Positions 58,807-64,000 of a stretch of 64,000 nt of DNA are shown here, piece by piece. Source of the stretch: Halococcus thailandensis JCM 13552 (GTDB lineage: Archaea > Halobacteriota > Halobacteria > Halobacteriales > Halococcaceae); the NCBI RefSeq assembly GCF_000336715.1, contig NZ_AOMF01000155.1:71269-135268 (forward strand), written 5' to 3'. The notes beneath the pieces are model-generated. The model ran no database searches, was not told where the DNA came from, and saw only the letters and a program-made list of their open reading frames with translations. The translations under genes were made by a program, and so were the position numbers. The stretch's first letter is position 1; each line of letters starts with the position of its first letter.

Positions 58807-59064
58807 ATGTTTCCGTTCCCGCTGCAGGCGCTCGACCGGTTCCTGCTCCAGTACAATCTCGGGCAGGTGCTGTTGCTCGTCTTCGTGCTCGCGTTGCTCG
58901 CCGCGCTCGCCCAGCGGTCCAGGAAGGTGCTCTCCATCCAAGTGATGACTTTCGGCCTCCTGTTCGCGATCGTCCCGAGCATCGACGGTCCCGGCTACTA
59001 TCTCTATCTCGGCCTCGGGCTCCTCGTGGTCGCACCGCTGCTGTTCACGACCGCCAACCGCTGA
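58807..59064 (+). CDS. Small membrane protein
   Basis: An 85-residue protein with three hydrophobic segments: LGQVLLLVFVLALLAALAQ, then VMTFGLLFAIVPSI, then YYLYLGLGLLVVAPLLFT. The N-terminus MFPFPLQALDRFLLQYN is amphipathic. No family recognised. Coding is supported by GC-rich third positions and by the tandem arrangement with the preceding small membrane protein. Confidence 0.6.
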   Translation: MFPFPLQALDRFLLQYNLGQVLLLVFVLALLAALAQRSRKVLSIQVMTFGLLFAIVPSIDGPGYYLYLGLGLLVVAPLLFTTANR

Positions 59065-59218
59065 TCGCTCTCACGACGTTCCACCCATCGCGTTCGGTAG
59101 CAACGAACCACGATATTCCGTCTCGTCGACGAACCCGTCGAGAGACATCGATCGAAATCGCATCGAAATTCCACGGCGAACCATCGCGGTTCGCCGATCC
59201 GTTCTCCTGCGTCGATCC

Positions 59219-60877
59219 CTATTCGCCGGTCGTGTTCGTCGGGAGATCGACGCGGAGGGTGTGCGTGCCCGACTCGAACGTCCGGCTATCGCTGTCGACG
59301 TAGTTCTGGAGCTGTTCGGTCGCGGGCGACCAGACCGGTCCGGGCTTCGTGTAGCTCACCAGCGAGAGCGTGACCGACTCGCCGTCGGCGACCGTGAACG
59401 TCGTCGTCGCCGTGCCGTTCTCGACGGTGACGTTCCGACTCTCGATGCGATCGGCGAGCGCCGCGTCGGTGGTGAACTCGCCGTCGGAGCGTCGCGTGAT
59501 CGGCTCCTCGCTGCTGCCGTGCGCGAACCGGAGCAGTTCCTCGTTCGTGTAGGTACCGTTCGGCCCTTGCAGCTGCTCGATCGGCTCGCCGCGCACGAGA
59601 TCGACCTGGTAGTAGGTCGTTTCGTCGCTGCCGAGGAAGCCGAGCGCGTCGCGTTCGGCGTTCGTCAGGCTACCGTCGTCGAGCGCCTCGCTCAGCGCCA
59701 CGAGCTGGTCGTCGGAGAGATCGCCGCCCGCGATGGCGTCGGCGATCGCGGTGCGCTGCTCGTCGCTCAGCCCGTCGCTGGCGAGCGCGTCGGTGATGGT
59801 CGACGTCTCTGCGTCGGTGAGACCGCTCGCGGCGAGCGCGCTACTCACTCCGGAGACCTGCTCGTCCGAGAGTCCGCTGTCGGCGAGCGATGCGTCGATA
59901 GTGCCCGCGTCCGCATTGCCGTCCGCTTCGTTACCGCTGTCCGCGCCACCGTCGGCATCACCGCCTGTTTGCGCACCGTTGCCGTCACTGCCCGTTCCGA
60001 CCCCGCTCGTTTCCGTTTCCGTCGAGGCCGAGTCGGTTCCGGTCTCCGTTCTCGCCGAATCGTCCGTCGTTTCGGTCGGAGCTGCGGTCGTCCCCGTTTC
60101 GGTCGGTGCGCTCGTTTCGGTGTCCGTCACGGTCGGTCCCGTGGTGCCGTCGGTCGCGGTGGTCGTTCCCGCCTCCGTGTCCGTTGGCGCGGCCGTGGCG
60201 GTCGCCGTTGGCGTGTCGGTTCCGGTCGTCGCCGTCGGCTCCGGAGCACTCGTTTCGGTTGCGGTGGCCGTGTCCGTCTCGGTGGCCGTCCCCGTTTCCG
60301 TCGGCTGCTCGGTGCTGGTCGGCGTGCCCGTGCCCGCACCGGCAACCGTCAGCGTACCGGGCGTCGTCGACGGCTCGACGGCAGTTCCGTTGTCGTCGTC
60401 GAGATTGACCTGCTCGACGACGATATCGCTCGCTCCCGTGCTCTCGCCGGTGATTTCGACGGTGCCGAGCGAGATTCCCGTCGCTCCCGGCTGGACGTTC
60501 TCGTCGACGTCGACGCCCGAGAGCGTCACCATCGTGCCGTTATCGCTGACTGAAACCCTGTCGAGACCGAACGCATCGGCGACCGACGCGTTCGTGATGG
60601 TCCCGACGCTCGGATCACTCAGCCGCACCACGAGATCGTAGCCCGACACGCCTTCGGGAGCTGTCGAAAGCGTCAGCCCGACGCTCGTCGTCCCGTTGGG
60701 CGACGTGTTCGCGCTTCCGGCCGTGATCGTCGCCGATTCCTGTGTCTGTGCCGTGCTCGATCCCACGAACTGCCCGTTGACGGCCACGCCCGCAACCGCG
60801 AGCGATGCCACCACGAGTCCGACCACGGCTACTGTTAGCGCCCGATTCCGCCCGCCGAACCGCTTGTCTTCATCCAT
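59219..60877 (-). CDS. Secreted protein with N-terminal cohesin-like domain
   Basis: A 552-residue extracellular protein. After a signal/TM segment (residues 13-34), residues 47-180 look like a cohesin domain: ATITAGSANTSPNGTTSVGLTL, YDLVVRLSDPSVGTI, TMVTLSGVDVDEN and GISLGTVEITGES follow the beta-sandwich pattern of cellulosomal cohesins. Residues 181-322 are a Thr/Glu-rich linker, probably O-glycosylated. Residues 326-412 carry helical repeats of the type LSDEQ..I..AL..DG. A C-terminal beta domain follows (418-552, with YYQVDLVRGEP and RFAHGSSEEPI). It starts 18 bp after a dockerin-bearing gene, which suggests that the two proteins bind each other. Confidence 0.75.
   Translation of the reverse strand: MDEDKRFGGRNRALTVAVVGLVVASLAVAGVAVNGQFVGSSTAQTQESATITAGSANTSPNGTTSVGLTLSTAPEGVSGYDLVVRLSDPSVGTITNASVADAFGLDRVSVSDNGTMVTLSGVDVDENVQPGATGISLGTVEITGESTGASDIVVEQVNLDDDNGTAVEPSTTPGTLTVAGAGTGTPTSTEQPTETGTATETDTATATETSAPEPTATTGTDTPTATATAAPTDTEAGTTTATDGTTGPTVTDTETSAPTETGTTAAPTETTDDSARTETGTDSASTETETSGVGTGSDGNGAQTGGDADGGADSGNEADGNADAGTIDASLADSGLSDEQVSGVSSALAASGLTDAETSTITDALASDGLSDEQRTAIADAIAGGDLSDDQLVALSEALDDGSLTNAERDALGFLGSDETTYYQVDLVRGEPIEQLQGPNGTYTNEELLRFAHGSSEEPITRRSDGEFTTDAALADRIESRNVTVENGTATTTFTVADGESVTLSLVSYTKPGPVWSPATEQLQNYVDSDSRTFESGTHTLRVDLPTNTTGE
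59912..60337 (-). repeat. Thr/Glu/Ala-rich linker-coding repeat tract
   Basis: Degenerate short repeats encode a linker of about 140 residues built from TET, TAT, APTE and TDTET units, then a Gly/Asp/Asn-rich stretch. Typical of glycosylated spacers in archaeal surface proteins. Confidence 0.6.
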
Positions 60878-60895
60878 GTATTCTCTCGTCCGCGT

Positions 60896-63046
60896 TCACT
60901 CGGCCATGTTGTCGAGCGTCACGATGTCGTCGTAATCGATGCGACCGTTGTCGTTGAAGTCGAACGCCGCACTGTTGTTCCTGACCGCCGGATCGTCGAG
61001 GTTGTCGTACAGCGCCTGCGCGTCGGCTTTCGTCAGCTCGCCATCGCCGTCGACGTCCTCGTATTTGCCGTCGCCGTCGAGGTCCTGCGGCGGGTTCTCG
61101 AAGTCACCGACGGGCTCCGGGCTGGCGGTGTACTCGCCGCGTTCGATGATCGTCCCGCTCGCTCCAACGGCGACGTCGGGATACGAGCCCGTCGTGTCGA
61201 GGACGATCCCGTTGAGACCGTTGCTCGTCGGCGTCTCGTCGGACTGCCAGCCCGAACCGGTGCGCTCGTAGACCGTCCCGCTGCTGCCGGCGGCCAACCC
61301 CTTCTTCCCCTCGCGGGTGATAGCGTTGAGCGCGTTCTGCCCGGCGTAGAGCTTCGTCCAGACCGCACCGTTGTACCGGAAGATCGAGCCGTCGCCGCCC
61401 GCGACCTCGATCTCGTCGGGACTCACCGCGGTGACGTCGTACAGCCCGACGCTGCCGCCGTCGATGCCGATTTCCTTCCAGCTCTTGCCGCCGTCGGTCG
61501 TCTCGTAGACTTTCGAGTTCGTATCGCAGATGTAGCCCGTGCTCTCGTCGATGAAATCGAGCCCCTTCGCGCTGGAGCCGCCGCCGGGCTTGACCGCCGA
61601 GCCCCAGTCCATCCCGCCCGAGCCGTTCTTCGTCCCGGAGAAGAACTCGCCCGAGCCGTTGATCAGGAAGACCGTTTCGGAACCGGCCGCGCCGACGACC
61701 GCGACGTCCTCCCAGGTGCTGGTCTTCCCCTCGGGTTTCGAGTAATCGGTCTTCGTCCCGCTCCCGACGTCGTACTCGCCGATGACGCCGCTGCCACCGG
61801 CGAACCAGACGTGGTTGCCGTCGTCGGTGACGCCGGCCCCGGTGAGGGTGTTGCCCTGCGTCGTCGGCCCTTTCTCGATGACCGTCGTCCAGCCCGTCGA
61901 ACCCCGTTCGAGAACCCGCCCGCCATCGCCGACGGCGTACGGCCCCTGGCTCGACAGAACGGTGTCGCTGAGCCCTTTCCCGGTCGGCGAGCTCGCCTCG
62001 GTCCACTCGGCCGAATCGGGTCGTGGCTTCCGTTCGGCCGGCGGATCGGCGGTGTACTCGCCATGCTCGATGATCGTCCCGTTCGCCCCGACGGCGACAT
62101 CGGGATAACCTCCGGCGGTGTCGAGCGCCACTCCCTGAAGCTTCTTCGTCGTCGACGTCTCCATTTCGGTCCACGTGCCAGGGTTCTCTCGGTCGTAGAC
62201 ACGCCCGCCGGAACCGACCGCCAGCCCCGAAGCTCCGTCGCGGTCGATTCCATAGATGGTATTCTCGCCAACCGAATGCGGTGTCCACTCCGACCCGTCA
62301 TACTGGTATATTTTCCCGCTGCCGGCGGCCACGTTGACGTCCGATTTACTCACGCTCGCTACGCCGTACAAGTTGCCACCTGGACCATCGATACCGATTT
62401 CCTGATAGCTTCCGCCGTTGTCGGTCGTCTCGTAGACTTTCGTGCTCGTGTTCGAGACGTGCCCAACTGAACTACTGGCGAAATCGATCCCTTTCATGCT
62501 GGAGCCTGAGCCCGGTTTCTGGGCTTCTCCCCAGTCCATCCCACCCGAACCGTTTTTCGTCCCGCTGAGCACCTCGCCGGAGCCGTTGACGAGGTGGACT
62601 GTTTCGGAGCCCGACGCTCCGGTGACCGCGAGGTCCTCCCAGGTGCTCGTCTTCCCTCCCGGCGCGGAGTAGTCGGTGAGCTGCTCTTCGACCACGTTGT
62701 ACTGGCCGATGACGCCGCTGCCGCCGGCGAACCAGACGTGCTCGCCGTCGTCGGTGACGCCGGCTCCGTTTAGTGGCTCTCCCTCGACCGTCGGCCCCTT
62801 CGAGAGAACGGTTTCCCAGCCGTCAGTGCGGCGGGCGAGCACCAGCCCCCCGCTCCCGACGGCGTACGGTCCTTCGCTGGTCTGTACGACGTCATTCAGT
62901 GTCTTGCCCGTCGGCGAGTCGGCCGTGGACCACGCCGACGCCTGTGCGCCGGCCGTCCCCGAAACCGCCGCCCCGACGCCGGCCACGAGAGCCGTCGCGC
63001 CGGTGAGCTGCAGGAACCGTCGCCGATTCCGATCGATATCCGTCAT
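60896..63046 (-). CDS. Tat-exported duplicated beta-propeller with C-terminal dockerin domain
   Basis: A 716-residue secreted protein. The signal NRRRFLQLTGATALVAGVGAAVSG is a twin-arginine type (RRRFLQ) with a hydrophobic core and Ala-rich cleavage region. Residues 38-334 and 346-642 are two similar halves, offset by 309 residues, each with YCF48-like propeller blades (AVGSGG, FAGGSGVIG, KVYETTDNGGSYQEIGIDG). Residues 651-716 form a dockerin: DLDGDGKYEDVDGDGELTKADAQALYDNL and FDFNDNGRIDYDDIVTLDNM, each with a calcium-loop DxNDxG/DxDGDG and a following helix. The adjacent gene encodes a cohesin-like partner. The function of the propeller is unknown; carbohydrate or protein binding is likely. 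Confidence 0.85.
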   Translation of the reverse strand: MTDIDRNRRRFLQLTGATALVAGVGAAVSGTAGAQASAWSTADSPTGKTLNDVVQTSEGPYAVGSGGLVLARRTDGWETVLSKGPTVEGEPLNGAGVTDDGEHVWFAGGSGVIGQYNVVEEQLTDYSAPGGKTSTWEDLAVTGASGSETVHLVNGSGEVLSGTKNGSGGMDWGEAQKPGSGSSMKGIDFASSSVGHVSNTSTKVYETTDNGGSYQEIGIDGPGGNLYGVASVSKSDVNVAAGSGKIYQYDGSEWTPHSVGENTIYGIDRDGASGLAVGSGGRVYDRENPGTWTEMETSTTKKLQGVALDTAGGYPDVAVGANGTIIEHGEYTADPPAERKPRPDSAEWTEASSPTGKGLSDTVLSSQGPYAVGDGGRVLERGSTGWTTVIEKGPTTQGNTLTGAGVTDDGNHVWFAGGSGVIGEYDVGSGTKTDYSKPEGKTSTWEDVAVVGAAGSETVFLINGSGEFFSGTKNGSGGMDWGSAVKPGGGSSAKGLDFIDESTGYICDTNSKVYETTDGGKSWKEIGIDGGSVGLYDVTAVSPDEIEVAGGDGSIFRYNGAVWTKLYAGQNALNAITREGKKGLAAGSSGTVYERTGSGWQSDETPTSNGLNGIVLDTTGSYPDVAVGASGTIIERGEYTASPEPVGDFENPPQDLDGDGKYEDVDGDGELTKADAQALYDNLDDPAVRNNSAAFDFNDNGRIDYDDIVTLDNMAE
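61121..62935 (-). repeat. Internal duplication of the propeller-coding region
   Basis: Codons 38-334 and 346-642 of the gene are tandem copies about 927 bp apart. Long blocks are still identical at the protein level, for example FAGGSGVIG and SGTKNGSGGMDWG, while loops have diverged. Confidence 0.8.
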
Positions 63047-63178
63047 GTCTCATCCCGTTCTGGATGGTTCTCGGGTTATATTTGTTGCTTGCAGAAACGG
63101 TTGGAACAACCGACTACGAACCATTCGCACAAAAATCGGACCGAAAACGACAACTGCCGAACAGGACGAACGGCCGAT

Positions 63179-64000
63179 TCAGCTTCCGAGTAGTTCCTCG
63201 TACTGCGCGCCGGTCTGCTTCAGTGTTTCAGTCGAGAAGAGCCGCTCGTGGCCGTAGGGGAGATGTTCGTCGGCGAGTTCGTCGATCTTCTCGTCGACCA
63301 TCTCGGCGTCGCGACCGTGGATCATCGTGAACAGGTTGTACGGCCACTCCTGGTCGGGTCTGCGTGGGCGGTGATAGCAGAGCGTGACGTACGGCAGCGA
63401 CCCGACTTCGGTGCCGCGGGCGTCGAGATCGTCGTCGGGAACGTCCCAGACGACCATGCAGTTGGCGTCGAACCCCGTGACGACGTGGTTGACGATGCAG
63501 CCGATGCGCTTGATGCAACCCGTCTCGCGTAGCTGGCGGATGGCGTCGATCACGTCTTCGACCGACTCGTCGAGTTCCGCGGCGATGTCGCGATAGGGCG
63601 TCGCCGTCAGCGGGAATCCACCCTGGATGGCCAGCAGGAGTCGCGCGTCGAGCGTCGAGAGATCGCCGGTCGCCGACTCGCTGATGGCGGTCGCGCGCAC
63701 GTCCTCGCCCCCGCCGCTCGACTCGCGGGCGAAGCGATCGCCGTTCACGACCGGAAATTCGAGATTGATGTAGAAATCCGTCAGCATCGGGAGGTTCAGC
63801 ACCGAACAGCCGGTTCGCTCCTCGATATCGGCGAGGATCGCGTCGCGCGTCTCGCGCGAACCGGCGGTGACGACGAACCACATGTTCCAGGGATGATCGC
63901 GTCGGTAGTTGTGGTTGACCTGCCGGTGTTCGTTGACGATCTCGGCGATCTCGTCGAACCGGTCCTCGGGGGCCTGCACCGCCGCGAGTGTCGACGAGCC
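63179..64000 (-). CDS. ahbB: Siroheme-decarboxylase-like Lrp/AsnC protein, partial
   Basis: The visible 273 codons lie in a protein of the AhbA/AhbB (NirDLGH) family, which decarboxylates siroheme in alternative heme synthesis. It starts upstream of the window: the residues GSSTLAAVQAPEDRF continue in frame to base 64000, so the GTG at 63979 is internal. Two Lrp-like units are visible: a C-terminal half of the first domain (residues to about 85), then LSTLDARLLLAIQGGFPLTATPYRDIAAELDESVEDVIDAIRQLRETGCIKRIGCIVNH with a winged helix and a HxxxR-like TLCYHRPRRPD in the active-site region. In haloarchaea two such genes are common; the partner is not visible. Confidence 0.85.
   Translation of the reverse strand, partial: GSSTLAAVQAPEDRFDEIAEIVNEHRQVNHNYRRDHPWNMWFVVTAGSRETRDAILADIEERTGCSVLNLPMLTDFYINLEFPVVNGDRFARESSGGGEDVRATAISESATGDLSTLDARLLLAIQGGFPLTATPYRDIAAELDESVEDVIDAIRQLRETGCIKRIGCIVNHVVTGFDANCMVVWDVPDDDLDARGTEVGSLPYVTLCYHRPRRPDQEWPYNLFTMIHGRDAEMVDEKIDELADEHLPYGHERLFSTETLKQTGAQYEELLGS

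Overview
The window is chromosomal DNA of an extremely halophilic archaeon (class Halobacteria). The base composition is GC-rich and the proteins are very acidic. The marker genes are archaeal: PolD large subunit, Orc1/Cdc6, aIF6, L31e and L39e, prefoldin alpha, SRP54/FtsY, the GTP cyclohydrolase MptA and a halophilic 2Fe-2S ferredoxin. Several small families otherwise seen in haloarchaea are also present. I cannot fix the genus. Bases 1-19 are a Tn5/Nextera mosaic-end adapter, so the left edge is a contig end and the first gene is cut. The last gene runs off the right edge.

Layout. 1-6.6 kb: phosphohexomutase fragment, histidine phosphatase, small membrane proteins and a lipoprotein, LarE, a HhH-MutS-like ATPase, a MaoC-like protein. 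6.7-12.3 kb: a PLP trans-sulfuration enzyme, Orc1/Cdc6, and the divergent twin-arginine translocase genes tatC1 and a double-length tatC2. 12.3-18.1 kb: a queuosine-precursor-type transporter, IMPACT protein, ACT regulator-hisB, hisA, a phosphate transporter and ferredoxin. 18.1-26.4 kb: an intergenic repeat, SDR, M29 aminopeptidase, NifU-like protein, Na+/H+ antiporter, sulfatase-like enzyme, panE-type reductase and small regulators. 26.4-38.4 kb: PolD large subunit interrupted by an intein, PPC protein, an XRE/DUF2178-like pair under a palindromic operator array, XPD-like helicase, CDF transporter, hisH, uracil-DNA glycosylase, DUF99. 38.4-48.1 kb: MBL hydrolase, DoxX, SufS, TPR/DUF424, ThpR and the translation/targeting cluster L39e-L31e-aIF6-pfdA-ftsY-srp54. 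48.1-57.2 kb: a MazF/PemK-like toxin with HTH partner, a split MgtE-like transporter, a nuclease lipoprotein, a sulfite-oxidase-like membrane protein, tRNA-Arg(UCU), a second repeat copy, NAD kinase, mptA, a TrmB regulator, FxsA and tRNA-Ile(GAU). 57.2-64 kb: an AT-richer islet next to tRNA-Ile, small membrane proteins, a secreted cohesin/dockerin-like pair and a siroheme-decarboxylase-like regulator.

Most of the window is ordinary core chromosome. The most interesting items are a two-gene operon encoding a Tat-exported duplicated beta-propeller with a C-terminal dockerin and a secreted protein with an N-terminal cohesin-like domain; an intein with C-terminal Gln inside the PolD catalytic motif; a repeat of about 300 bp placed after the ferredoxin and tRNA-Arg genes; three evenly spaced GTAAAGC operator sites before a small HTH operon; and the absence of an L18a/LX gene between aIF6 and prefoldin, where a 21-codon ORF sits instead.
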